In this document: positions 17,456-25,647 of the stretch, one piece after another | Layout: every line of letters starts with the position of its first letter | Position numbering within the stretch: the first letter of the stretch is position 1 | Assembly: GCF_000378405.1 (NCBI RefSeq) | Contig: NZ_KB899637.1 | Coordinates: forward strand, 492,050 to 556,049 | Direction: 5' to 3' | Origin: Succinimonas amylolytica DSM 2873 | GTDB lineage: Bacteria; Pseudomonadota; Gammaproteobacteria; Enterobacterales; Succinivibrionaceae | Length of the DNA: 64,000 nucleotides | Notes under the pieces: generated by a model | Told to the model about the DNA's origin: nothing | Seen by the model: only the letters and a program-made list of their open reading frames with translations | Databases searched by the model: none | Position numbers and translations under genes: made by a program

Positions 17456-18037
17456 ATGCCTATTAATTTGTCAAAGGGTCAGAAGGTCAGTCTCACCAAG
17501 GGCAACCCCGGGCTTTCCAAGATTATGGTCGGTCTGGGCTGGGATGTTAATGCGTTTGATTCCGGCACCGATTTTGACCTGGATGCCTCCGTGTTCATGA
17601 CTGATGCCAGCGGCAAGTGTCCGTCTGATGCCGAATTCATTTTCTACGGCAATCTTGAGCACAAGAGCGGTTCCGTAAAGCACATGGGCGACAACCGCAC
17701 CGGCGACGGCGAGGGCGATGACGAGCAGATCGATATTGATCTTTCCAAGGTTCCCGAGAGTATTGGCAAAATCGCCTTTACCGTAACCATTTATGAGGCG
17801 GATCAGAGAAAGCAGAACTTTGGCCAGGTATCCAAGGCCTACTGCCGCATTGTGGATCAGTCCAACGGTCAGGAGATTGCCCGTTTCGATCTGGGCGAGG
17901 ACTTCTCCATTGAAACCGCGGTAGTGGTAGGCGAGCTCTACCGGAACAACGGCGAGTGGAAATTCAATGCCATCGGGAGCGGCTTCCAGGGCGGTCTGGC
18001 TGCACTCTGCGCTCATTACGGCATTGATGCCGCCTGA
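17456..18037 (+). CDS. terD: TerD/TerE-family protein (first copy)
   Basis: A 193-residue cytoplasmic TerD-domain protein. It starts with [11 protein letters not shown] and carries [10 protein letters not shown] and [15 protein letters not shown], the acidic loops that bind calcium in this family, then the conserved [16 protein letters not shown] near the end. TerD proteins are thought to tie metal sensing to membrane-associated TerC. ATG 17456 has CAGGAG at 17443-17448; an open extension further upstream lacks family similarity. A hairpin with five T follows the gene, so it may also be expressed alone. TerE is an equally good name. Confidence 0.9.
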   Translation: MPINLSKGQKVSLTKGNPGLSKIMVGLGWDVNAFDSGTDFDLDASVFMTDASGKCPSDAEFIFYGNLEHKSGSVKHMGDNRTGDGEGDDEQIDIDLSKVPESIGKIAFTVTIYEADQRKQNFGQVSKAYCRIVDQSNGQEIARFDLGEDFSIETAVVVGELYRNNGEWKFNAIGSGFQGGLAALCAHYGIDAA

Positions 18038-18052
18038 CAGCAGGCGACCGGG

Positions 18053-18106
18053 ATCCCCTGAGGCCCAGGCCTTCCTCCGGAATGCGCCGGCAATAAGGGG
18101 ATTTTT
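18053..18106 (+). terminator. Probable terminator after the first terD
   Basis: ATCCCCT (18053-18059) pairs with AGGGGAT (18096-18102), followed by TTTTT. The loop is long, with smaller internal stems, so termination may be partial. Confidence 0.55.
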
Positions 18107-18164
18107 CCGTGACGGGGCGGAATAGCACCCCGGAAAACACAGCATACAAACAAGGAATTCAGAA

Positions 18165-18785
18165 ATGTCGGTAAAACTTCAGAAAGGACAGAAGGTCAGC
18201 CTGACCAAAACCAGCGCCGGTCTTTCAAAGGTGATTGTGGGACTCGGCTGGGACGAGGCGCCCCGGCAGAGCAGCGGGGGCGGCGGCTTTCTGTCATCCC
18301 TGTTTTCAGGCGGCGGCTCGGGGGGCAGCAGCATTGACTGTGACGCGTTTGCTCTTTTGCTTTCGGACGGGAAGCTTCAGGGGAAATCCGATGTGGTGTA
18401 TTTCGGAAATCTTGAGCACAAGAGCGGTTCTGTAAAGCATATGGGCGACAACCTGACCGGAGCCGGAGAGGGGGATGACGAGCAGATTGTCATCAACCTG
18501 GATTCCGTGCCGGCTCAGTATGATCGTATTCTGATGGGGGTGAACATCTACAGCGCCCAGTCCCGCAAGCAGCACTTCGGGATGATCCGGAACGCCTTTA
18601 TCAGACTGGTTGATGCCCGCACCAGCCAGGAGATGTGCATTTTCAACCTGACCGAGGACTATTCCGGCATGACCGCCATGGTGTTCGGGGAGGTGTACCG
18701 TCATAACGGCGAGTGGAAGTTCAATGCCATAGGACAGGGAACCACCGACGGCTCCATTAACGAGTTCATAAAGCGCTACGCCTAG
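18165..18785 (+). CDS. TerD-family protein with Gly/Ser insertion (second copy)
   Basis: A 206-residue TerD-domain protein, sharing [27 protein letters not shown] and GEGDDEQI with its neighbour; the acidic calcium-binding loop is intact. It differs in a Gly/Ser-rich insertion at about residues 35-55, after GLGWDE, probably a flexible loop. The long stretch of identity over [16 protein letters not shown] suggests a duplication with later divergence or gene conversion. A strong hairpin follows, so it may end a short two-gene unit. Confidence 0.88.
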   Translation: MSVKLQKGQKVSLTKTSAGLSKVIVGLGWDEAPRQSSGGGGFLSSLFSGGGSGGSSIDCDAFALLLSDGKLQGKSDVVYFGNLEHKSGSVKHMGDNLTGAGEGDDEQIVINLDSVPAQYDRILMGVNIYSAQSRKQHFGMIRNAFIRLVDARTSQEMCIFNLTEDYSGMTAMVFGEVYRHNGEWKFNAIGQGTTDGSINEFIKRYA

Positions 18786-18809
18786 CGCTGACGGCAGGTG
18801 ATAAAACGG

Positions 18810-18838
18810 AGGAGGCTTGCGGAGCCTCCTTCTCTTTT
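18810..18838 (+). terminator. Rho-independent terminator after the second terD-type gene
   Basis: AGGAGGC and GCCTCCT form the stem around TTGCGGA, followed by TCTCTTTTT. It separates the two terD-type genes from the biosynthetic genes. Confidence 0.8.
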
Positions 18839-18912
18839 TGTGGCTTTTCAGCTTTTTTATGCCCCTTTACAGGGCATTTTTCACAGTTTTTCTGCATTGC
18901 GGCAGTGCGGTT

Positions 18913-18944
18913 TTGCGGATATCCTGGCGGAAATCTGCTATTAT
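18913..18944 (+). promoter_or_regulatory. Possible promoter of the ter biosynthetic module
   Basis: TTGCGG at 18913-18918 and TGCTATTAT (extended -10) around 18936-18944 lie 40-70 bases before the ATP-grasp start. Spacing depends on which hexamer is used. The preceding terminator makes a promoter here likely. Confidence 0.4.
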
Positions 18945-18983
18945 TACGCGGTTTTTTAGAGCAGAATTTTGGAGGACGGCAGC

Positions 18984-19982
18984 ATGGTAAAGGTTTGGTT
19001 CAATCACTGGTTCAGCGCGGCATACAACATTATGAGCATGATAAAGGAGGATAATCCGGACTTCCGCATTGTCGGCTCCAACGAAAACCGGGTTTCCGTG
19101 CTTTCGGCAGTCTGCGATGAATGGTATCAGGAGCCCGCGCTTAAGGGAAACGACTATGCGGATTTCTGCCTTGATTTCTGCCGGGAGCACGAGATTTCCG
19201 TGTTTATGCCGCGCCGTGAAATGCTGGCCGTCAGCAGAAGAAAGGCCGATTTCGAGGCTGCCGGCGTTAAGGTTATGGCGGATGACTACGGGATCCTGGA
19301 GATTCTCAACTACAAGGACCGGGCCTACCAGGAGCTGGCCCGGCGGGGCGTTTCCACTATTCCCGAGTACCGGATTGTCACCACTCCTTCCGGCTTTGCC
19401 GAGGCCTACCGGGAGCTTTCCGGCAAATTCCGGGAGGTCTGCATCAAATTTGTTCACGACGAGGGCGGCAAAAGCTACCGTCTTATTGACAACACCCGCC
19501 GGGGGTATGCTGCGCTCTTCAGGAAGCAGAATACCAGAATGACCTATGATGCGGTCTTCGAGGCTCTTTCCGAGAGAGAGGAGTTTTCTCCTCTGATGGT
19601 GATGCCGAATCTGTCCGGTGACGAGGTCAGCGTGGACTGCCTCAATACGTCCCGGGGGCTTATTATGCTGCCCCGGATCAAGGATTCCTCCAGAATCGAG
19701 CGGCTTTCCTTCCGGGAGGATATTCTGGAGAAGACCCGGGAGGTATACCGGGCTGTAAAGCTGGAATGCCCCTGCAATATCCAGTTCAAGTATCTGGACG
19801 ATAAGCCGTATTTTCTGGAGGTTAACACCAGAATGTCCGGCGGGGTCCAGATGGCCTGTCTGGCGGGGAAGGTAAACATCCCCTCCATTGCGGTAAACAA
19901 GCTTCTGGGGATTGACCGGGAGTGGGAGATCTGCCGGGACGAGCGGTATGTCACCCATGTGGAGCTCCCGGTGCTTCTGTAG
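18984..19982 (+). CDS. ATP-grasp protein of the Ter biosynthetic module
   Basis: A 332-residue ATP-grasp ligase-like protein. CIKFVHDEGGKSYRL in the middle, then SGDEVSVDC and YFLEVNTRMSGGVQ, give the ATP-binding lysine and the metal-binding Glu/Asn pair. Homologues in Ter operons are predicted to join an amino or carboxyl group to a nucleoside-like metabolite. GGAGGA at 18971-18976 supports ATG 18984; TTG 18969 is in frame but overlaps that site. The next gene starts 21 bases after the stop. Precise substrate is unknown. Confidence 0.82.
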   Translation: MVKVWFNHWFSAAYNIMSMIKEDNPDFRIVGSNENRVSVLSAVCDEWYQEPALKGNDYADFCLDFCREHEISVFMPRREMLAVSRRKADFEAAGVKVMADDYGILEILNYKDRAYQELARRGVSTIPEYRIVTTPSGFAEAYRELSGKFREVCIKFVHDEGGKSYRLIDNTRRGYAALFRKQNTRMTYDAVFEALSEREEFSPLMVMPNLSGDEVSVDCLNTSRGLIMLPRIKDSSRIERLSFREDILEKTREVYRAVKLECPCNIQFKYLDDKPYFLEVNTRMSGGVQMACLAGKVNIPSIAVNKLLGIDREWEICRDERYVTHVELPVLL

Positions 19983-20003
19983 TTTCGGAAGCGAGGACCG
20001 GAG

Positions 20004-20792
20004 ATGCTGTTTTTTACCGACCTGGACAATACACTGATCTATTCCCACCGGCACTGTATTCCCGGAGACCGGGTCTGGGTGGAAATGCTTAACGGAAGAA
20101 ATCAGAGCTTTATGACAGCCCGGACAGCCGGTTTCTACCGTGCTCAGGACTGGCTGCTCCCGGTGCCCCTTACTACCAGAAACAGCCAGCAGTATGCCCG
20201 CCTGGCCCCGGCTCTGGAGGCTTTGGGCTGGCATGATGCCCTGGTTTCCAACGGTGCTGTTCTTCTGAGGGACGGGGTTCCGGATCCGGAATGGTGGGCG
20301 GAATCCCTGGAGATATCGGGAAGGGACAGATCGGAATATAATGCTGCCCTGGAGCTGGTGCGCGGCATGGTGTCTCCGGATTCCCTGGTGTCCCGGGATC
20401 CCTTCATGTTTTATGTGAAGACCGGCAGTGCCGCAGAGCTTTACAGCTTTCTGGTCCGGGAGACCGATGCCGCGCATCTGGCGGTGTTTCGGGATTCCCG
20501 GAAGGTGTACTGCCTTCCGCGCTCCCTGAACAAGGGGGCGGCGGCCAGGAGGTACCAGATCAGGTCCGGTCATGAGGGCTATATTGCCGCAGGTGACAGC
20601 GAGTTTGATATCCCGATGCTCCGCGCGGCCGATATCTGTCTCTGCCCCGAAGGTCTTCCGGATTTTGTTCCTGCCGGAAAAAGAATCGTCTGTTCGGGAG
20701 TGTTTTCCGACACGATCTGCGACCGGCTTACGGAGCTCCGGGAAACACTTTCAGGGGGCAGGAGTGCATTTTTTCAGAGGAATAACACGTGA
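20004..20792 (+). CDS. HAD-superfamily phosphatase of the Ter biosynthetic module
   Basis: A 262-residue Cof-type HAD hydrolase. FTDLDNTL gives the nucleophile Asp6 and Asp8, LVSNGAVLL is a motif II-like strand, the lysine is in LNKGAA, and AGDSEFDIPML supplies the acidic metal ligands. It would dephosphorylate a pathway intermediate. The stop overlaps the next gene's GTG start (GTGA). Found in most Ter biosynthetic clusters together with the CitE-like and PRTase genes. Confidence 0.82.
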   Translation: MLFFTDLDNTLIYSHRHCIPGDRVWVEMLNGRNQSFMTARTAGFYRAQDWLLPVPLTTRNSQQYARLAPALEALGWHDALVSNGAVLLRDGVPDPEWWAESLEISGRDRSEYNAALELVRGMVSPDSLVSRDPFMFYVKTGSAAELYSFLVRETDAAHLAVFRDSRKVYCLPRSLNKGAAARRYQIRSGHEGYIAAGDSEFDIPMLRAADICLCPEGLPDFVPAGKRIVCSGVFSDTICDRLTELRETLSGGRSAFFQRNNT

Positions 20793-21766
20793 TTGACAAT
20801 GTAAAGGAAAAATACAGCGTGGGTGCACTGCTGTATTCTCCGGCCCTGAACAGCAAGGTGGCCGGACGGGTTACCGGCGGAGACCTGGGCTCCCGGTATT
20901 CTCTGGCGCTCTGCCTGGAGGATACGATTTCTCCGGATCTGGTAACGCTCGCGGAAAAACAGGTGCGGGATACTCTGGCGCAGATCTGCACGGCCTCCCG
21001 GGAGCAGGAAATGTACGTGCCCCGGATTTTTGTCAGGGTGCGGGAGCCGGAGCAGGCGGAACGGGTGTTCGACATCATAAGCCCGTATCAGGACATTTTT
21101 ACCGGATTCATTTTTCCAAAATACACCGTAGCCAATGCCGCCTTCTACAACGAGGCGATCCGGAAGGTCAATGACCGGGCCCGCCGGACGGTTTATATGA
21201 TGCCGATTCTGGAAAGCGGGGACATTGTCGATTTCAGAACCCGGGCCGAGATGCTGGGAGCTATCAGGGATCTGATAGATCACGTGAAGGATCTCACCCT
21301 GAATGTCCGGGTGGGCGGAAATGACTTTTCCAACGAATTTGCAGCCCGCAGGCATGTGAACGAGACTATCTATGACATTCTGCCCATAGGTCAGCTTCTG
21401 GGAGACATCATTACCGTGTTTTCCCGTGATTATGTGGTTTCGGGGCCGGTATGGGAGTATTTCGCCGGTGCGAACGATGAATGGCGCACAGGGCTCGAGA
21501 AGGAGCTCCGGATGGATATCCTGAACGGCTTTATCGGAAAGACGGTGATTCATCCCCGGCAGATTCCGGTGGTGAATGAAATGCTGAAGGTGACAGAGCG
21601 GGACTACGAGGATGCCCGGGCCATCCTCAGCTGGGACGAAAGCGGCCTTCAGGTGGGCAAAAGCTCCGGCGGCGAAAGAATGAACGAAGTCCGTACCAAC
21701 TGCAACTGGGCGGCAAAGATCCTTCTTCTGGCGGAAATCTACGGAATCAGGCAGGAACATGTTTAG
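20789..21766 (+). CDS. HpcH/HpaI (CitE-like) lyase of the Ter biosynthetic module
   Basis: A 325-residue TIM-barrel protein related to citrate lyase beta subunits. LCLEDTIS, FIFPKYTV, MMPILESGDIVD and VRVGGNDFSNEF hold the expected acidic metal ligands, and GKTVIHPRQIPVV is the C-terminal strand typical of CitE. It is predicted to make or break a C-C bond in the Ter metabolite pathway. The start is GTG 20789, overlapping the HAD stop. The stop overlaps the next start. Confidence 0.85.
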   Translation: MIDNVKEKYSVGALLYSPALNSKVAGRVTGGDLGSRYSLALCLEDTISPDLVTLAEKQVRDTLAQICTASREQEMYVPRIFVRVREPEQAERVFDIISPYQDIFTGFIFPKYTVANAAFYNEAIRKVNDRARRTVYMMPILESGDIVDFRTRAEMLGAIRDLIDHVKDLTLNVRVGGNDFSNEFAARRHVNETIYDILPIGQLLGDIITVFSRDYVVSGPVWEYFAGANDEWRTGLEKELRMDILNGFIGKTVIHPRQIPVVNEMLKVTERDYEDARAILSWDESGLQVGKSSGGERMNEVRTNCNWAAKILLLAEIYGIRQEHV

Positions 21767-22889
21767 GCTTGAGGATCTGGTTACGGTGGCCAGAAGAGAA
21801 AACAACCCCAAAAGAAAATATCTTTATGTGAACCCCCTGCAGGGAAAGCACATTCCCGTATCTCCCGCTTTAGCCATGGGCGTGTTTTCCGAAACTGCGG
21901 CCCGGGTAAGGGCCCGGTATCCCGGCGAACGGCTGCTGGTTATCGGCTTTGCCGAGACGGCCACGGCCATCGGGGCGGCCCTGGCACTGATGGCCGGCAA
22001 TGCTTCCTGGTATTATGCCACCAGCCGCGAGGATATCCCCGGGGCGGAGTATCTGTTTTTCACGGAGGCGCACAGTCATGCCACGGAACAGAGGCTGGCC
22101 GTAAACGGTCTGGATGCGGCTGTTGCCGGAGCTGACCGGATTGTGTTTGCCGAGGACGAGGTTACCACAGGCAACACCATTATGAACATCGTCGGGCTGC
22201 TCCGTGAAAGATATCAGGATCAGGAGCTCCGCTTCGGCATTGTTTCCATTCTGAACAGCATGTCGGACACCCGGCTCAGAGAGCTCCAGGAGCAGGGCGT
22301 GTACTGCGATTATCTTCTCAGGATTCCTTTTCAGTACCGGATTGACTCCGTAGATCGCGATACCTACCTCAGGACGGCGGCGGAGCCTCTTTCTGACTCA
22401 GGTGCAGCGGTGCCGGTTTTCCGGACGGAGGGCTACTGGAACGCCAGACTGCCGGCTCCGGTTCCGGAGATCCGGGCGCTTACGGAACGGTTTACGGAGG
22501 AGGCTATGGGCTATCTGGATCCGGCCGGCATTCCGGCAGGAGCCCGCGTTCTGGTTCTGGGGACCGAGGAGTTCATGTATCCGGGGCTCAGCCTGGGGGC
22601 CCGGCTGGAGCAGGAGAGACCGGATCTCCAGGTCCGGTTTCATGCCACCACCAGAAGCCCCATTGAGGTCTCCCCGGATCCGGATTATCCCCTGCACAGC
22701 CGGGAAACTCTGGTCAGCCTGTACGACAGAAGCCGGAGAACCTTTATCTATAATCTGGAGCGCTATGACCGGGTGCTGGCTGTTACCGATGCGGCACCGT
22801 GCCCGGAGGGGCTCGGAAGCCTTGTGGCGGCGCTCCGGAAGCATGGGAACACAAATATCGCGCTTGTTAAATGGGGAGATTTTCAGTAA
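21759..22889 (+). CDS. PRTase-TRSP fusion protein of the Ter biosynthetic module
   Basis: A 376-residue phosphoribosyltransferase. The N-terminal domain has IGFAETATAIG and the PRPP-binding FAEDEVTTGNT near residues 129-139. The C-terminal TRSP domain contains RVLVLGTEEFMYPG and FHATTRSPI, including the naming residues TRSP. It likely attaches a base-like group to phosphoribose. Start overlaps the upstream stop by eight bases, and its own stop overlaps the next ATG (TAATG), so it is tightly coupled. Confidence 0.85.
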   Translation: MFRLEDLVTVARRENNPKRKYLYVNPLQGKHIPVSPALAMGVFSETAARVRARYPGERLLVIGFAETATAIGAALALMAGNASWYYATSREDIPGAEYLFFTEAHSHATEQRLAVNGLDAAVAGADRIVFAEDEVTTGNTIMNIVGLLRERYQDQELRFGIVSILNSMSDTRLRELQEQGVYCDYLLRIPFQYRIDSVDRDTYLRTAAEPLSDSGAAVPVFRTEGYWNARLPAPVPEIRALTERFTEEAMGYLDPAGIPAGARVLVLGTEEFMYPGLSLGARLEQERPDLQVRFHATTRSPIEVSPDPDYPLHSRETLVSLYDRSRRTFIYNLERYDRVLAVTDAAPCPEGLGSLVAALRKHGNTNIALVKWGDFQ

Positions 22890-23944
22890 TGCGGAGCAGT
22901 TATGCGGAGGAGGATGTCACCCTTCTCCTTAAGGATATCAGCGGTCTTGTGGAGCCGCTTCCGGCCTCCGTCCGCGAGCGGTATATTCAGCAGGGGGTGC
23001 ATTACTGTGAAATGCTGCCTCTGGAATACCGGCCTTCCGAAAAGTATCTTGAAGCCTACAGAAATGCTCTTGCCGTTTATGCCGGAAGCACGGCCCGGGC
23101 GGTATCCGTCCTTTCCGAAAAGCTCTACCGGAGAAAGGGGCGGGATCTCGTGGTGGTTTCCCTGGCCCGGGCCGGCATTCCCGTGGGGATCCTGATAAAA
23201 CGCTATCTTAGGCAGAAATACGGCCTGGATATCCGGCATTATGCGATTTCCATCATCAGAGGCCGCGGTATTGACCGGAACGCCATGGATTACATTCTGA
23301 AGCATCATGCCCCGGGGGCAGTGCAGTTTGTGGACGGCTGGATCGGGAAGGGGGCCATTCTCACCGAGCTCCGGGAGGCGCTCCGGGATTATCCGGAGGT
23401 GGATTCCGGACTCGGGGCGGTGTCGGATCCGGCAAATCTCACGGAGCTTTCGGGCACTCACGAGGATATTCTCATTCCCTCCTCCTGTCTTAATGCCACG
23501 GTTACCGGCCTTATCAGCAGAACCTTTCTCAGAAGCGACATCATCGGGCCCGGAGATTTTCATGGCGCGGCGTACTACGGGGAACTCAGATCCGAGGATC
23601 TCTCTTTGGAGTTTCTTTCCGCCATTGAAAGATTTTTCGATTTTGAGGCGCTTCCGGAACCCCCGGCGGGCTCCCTTTCCGGTCCTGCGGTGGCCCGGGG
23701 CATTGCCGCGGCCTACGGGGTTTCGGACATCAACTTTATCAAGCCCGGCATCGGGGAGGCCACCCGGGTGCTGCTCCGCCGGGTGCCGTGGCGGGTTATT
23801 GTGAATGAGCGCCATGCCGCTTCTCCGGAGCTCCGCCACATCCGCGAGCTCTGTCAGGAAAAGAATGTACCCTGCGAAATCAGCCGGACGGATCTCGGAA
23901 ACTACAAGGTCTGCGGAATTATAAAGAATCTTTCCGATATCTGA
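22889..23944 (+). CDS. StiP/PELOTA-domain PRTase-like protein
   Basis: A 351-residue protein with two parts. The first has VVVSLARAGIPVG and FVDGWIGKGAI, a PRTase-like core with PRPP-type loop, plus PSSCLNATVTGL containing the cysteine for which the StiP family was once called a protease. The last 100 residues (VSDINFIKPGIGEATRVLLRR to the end) match the PELOTA RNA-binding fold. ATG 22889 shares bases with the upstream stop; it is preferred over the in-frame upstream 22871. Possibly modifies or recognises an RNA or nucleotide; substrate unknown. Confidence 0.83.
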   Translation: MRSSYAEEDVTLLLKDISGLVEPLPASVRERYIQQGVHYCEMLPLEYRPSEKYLEAYRNALAVYAGSTARAVSVLSEKLYRRKGRDLVVVSLARAGIPVGILIKRYLRQKYGLDIRHYAISIIRGRGIDRNAMDYILKHHAPGAVQFVDGWIGKGAILTELREALRDYPEVDSGLGAVSDPANLTELSGTHEDILIPSSCLNATVTGLISRTFLRSDIIGPGDFHGAAYYGELRSEDLSLEFLSAIERFFDFEALPEPPAGSLSGPAVARGIAAAYGVSDINFIKPGIGEATRVLLRRVPWRVIVNERHAASPELRHIRELCQEKNVPCEISRTDLGNYKVCGIIKNLSDI

Positions 23945-24135
23945 GGACAGGGAGAGCCCCCGCCCGGAATCAGGGCCGCGCTCCCGGAAATTATGCCGGA
24001 GATCGTGTTTTGAGAGCATATTTGCGGCATCGGAGCCAGCATCTGATAATATGACTGATTCCGCTTCCCTGAAGGGCGCTTTCCCGCGGGCGGATCCTGC
24101 CGGGAATGTCCGGCGGGCTATACAGAGGTTAACGA

Positions 24136-24927
24136 ATGATCAATATTCCAAACAGGACGACGCCTCCTCTTACCAGAGCGAATATCGGCACTCTGAATTC
24201 CCGGCATCTTCCGCCGCTTACCAGGACTTCACTGTCCGGGCTTAACCGCACCGGCACTGCCGCTATGGAGCCGGTGCGGGCACCGGCCCGGCCGGCTCCG
24301 GTGCAGTCTCCGGTTCAGGCTCCGGCGTCAGGAGCGGGGATGCCGCTTCCCGATATTCCGGTACCTGCACTCAGACATCCCCTGCGCAAGGGCCAGAAGA
24401 CTCCGCTTAACAGCGGGAACCGCAAAACTCTCCGTCTCCGGGTCTGCTTCGGGTGGAATATCCGGGATGCCCGGTGCGATGTGGATGCCTCCGCGTTTCT
24501 GGTGCGGGCTGACGGCCGGGTGCCGGGGGACGACTGGTTTGTGTTCTACGGCCAGGAGGTGAGTCCCGACCGGAGTGTGGCGCTGTCCCAGGATGGCGGC
24601 GGACAGGATCGGGAGGTGATCAGTGCCGATCTGGGGAAGCTCAGTCCCGAGATTCAGAAAATCGTGTTTGTGGTCTCCATTCACGAGGCCTTTGAAAGAA
24701 AGCTGAATTTCAGCATGCTTAAGGATACGTACGTGCGGCTTCTGGACGCCGATACCGGGGAGGAGCTTCTGAGCTACTGCCTGGAGGAGTATTATCAGAA
24801 TGTAACCTCCATGACTCTGGGGGAGCTTTATCTTCACAGCGGGCAGTGGAAGTTCAACCCCGTGGGAAACGGCGTCAACAGGGATCTGGCGGGCCAGTGT
24901 GCGGTTTACGGTGTGGCAATAGCTTGA
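24136..24927 (+). CDS. TerD-family protein with Pro/Arg-rich N-terminal extension (third copy)
   Basis: A 263-residue protein. Residues 1-85 are rich in Pro, Arg, Thr and Ala and are probably disordered. A TerD domain follows: LRKGQKTPL, RCDVDASAFLV, VISADLGKL, IVFVVSIHEAFERK and LGELYLHSGQWKFNPVG. The usual GEGDDE acidic loop is replaced by DGGGQDREV, so calcium binding may be weaker. It begins 190 bases after the PRTase gene and is followed by the AIM24-like gene 13 bases on, suggesting one transcript. Confidence 0.82.
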   Translation: MINIPNRTTPPLTRANIGTLNSRHLPPLTRTSLSGLNRTGTAAMEPVRAPARPAPVQSPVQAPASGAGMPLPDIPVPALRHPLRKGQKTPLNSGNRKTLRLRVCFGWNIRDARCDVDASAFLVRADGRVPGDDWFVFYGQEVSPDRSVALSQDGGGQDREVISADLGKLSPEIQKIVFVVSIHEAFERKLNFSMLKDTYVRLLDADTGEELLSYCLEEYYQNVTSMTLGELYLHSGQWKFNPVGNGVNRDLAGQCAVYGVAIA

Positions 24928-24940
24928 GGAGATTTGCCGA

Positions 24941-25642
24941 ATGCTCTCATTTGAAACATTAAACGAATTAACGCTGAAGGTGACCTGTACCGGCAGGGAT
25001 GTGCTGTTCACGAAGGCCGGTTCCTTCATTGCCGGGGACAGCCCCACCAAGAACTACAAGTTTGAAAAGCTGCTTCTGGGACCGGAGGGCGGTATCGGAC
25101 GGGCGCTTATGGGCTCCCTGATGCGCCGGGTCAGCGGAGAGAACCTGCCCCTTATGAAGGTGATGATGGAGGGTGATTCCGTAACCTACTATGCCAACTG
25201 CGGCCAGCATGTGGTTATCTACCGGCTGGAGGAGGGGGAAGTGATTTCGGTGGAATCGGAAAACATTCTGGCCTTCACCCAGGACTGCGACTACAAGGTG
25301 CGTTTTCTGGGTACCGGCATATTTTCCCAGAAGGGGCTGGCTACCTCCACTCTGACCGGAAGAGGAAAGAATGCCTATGTGGCAGTGCTTTCGGACGGAA
25401 ACCCCCTGGTGCTCAGCAATATCGAAACCCGAAATACCATTTCGGTGGATCCGGATGCGGTGATCTGCTGGATTGGCCGGGGAGACTGCGATCCGGGCAT
25501 CAAGACCGATGTGAACTGGAAGAACCTTATCGGACAGGCCTCCGGAGAGTCCTATTCCTTTGAATGGCACGGCGGGCAGCCGGTGACGGTAATTGTACAG
25601 CCTTCGGAGCGTTCCGGCGGCATCAGAGTGGGTATTGACTAA
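24941..25642 (+). CDS. AIM24-family protein
   Basis: The 233-residue product is a beta-rich AIM24 (TIGR00266-type) protein. VLFTKAGSFIAGD near the N-terminus, VTYYANCGQHVVIY, VESENILAFTQDCDYKV and the final DGNPLVL/VSPDA-like strand (ISVDPDAVICWIG) fit the family. AIM24-like proteins often accompany TerD genes, and may form homo-oligomers. No signal peptide. It is closely spaced from both neighbours. Confidence 0.8.
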   Translation: MLSFETLNELTLKVTCTGRDVLFTKAGSFIAGDSPTKNYKFEKLLLGPEGGIGRALMGSLMRRVSGENLPLMKVMMEGDSVTYYANCGQHVVIYRLEEGEVISVESENILAFTQDCDYKVRFLGTGIFSQKGLATSTLTGRGKNAYVAVLSDGNPLVLSNIETRNTISVDPDAVICWIGRGDCDPGIKTDVNWKNLIGQASGESYSFEWHGGQPVTVIVQPSERSGGIRVGID

Positions 25643-25647
25643 CTGGA

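Noticed and set aside
18867-20573. 568-codon open frame antisense to the ATP-grasp and HAD genes
   Set aside because: Composition-driven, no known domain, and spans two well-supported genes.
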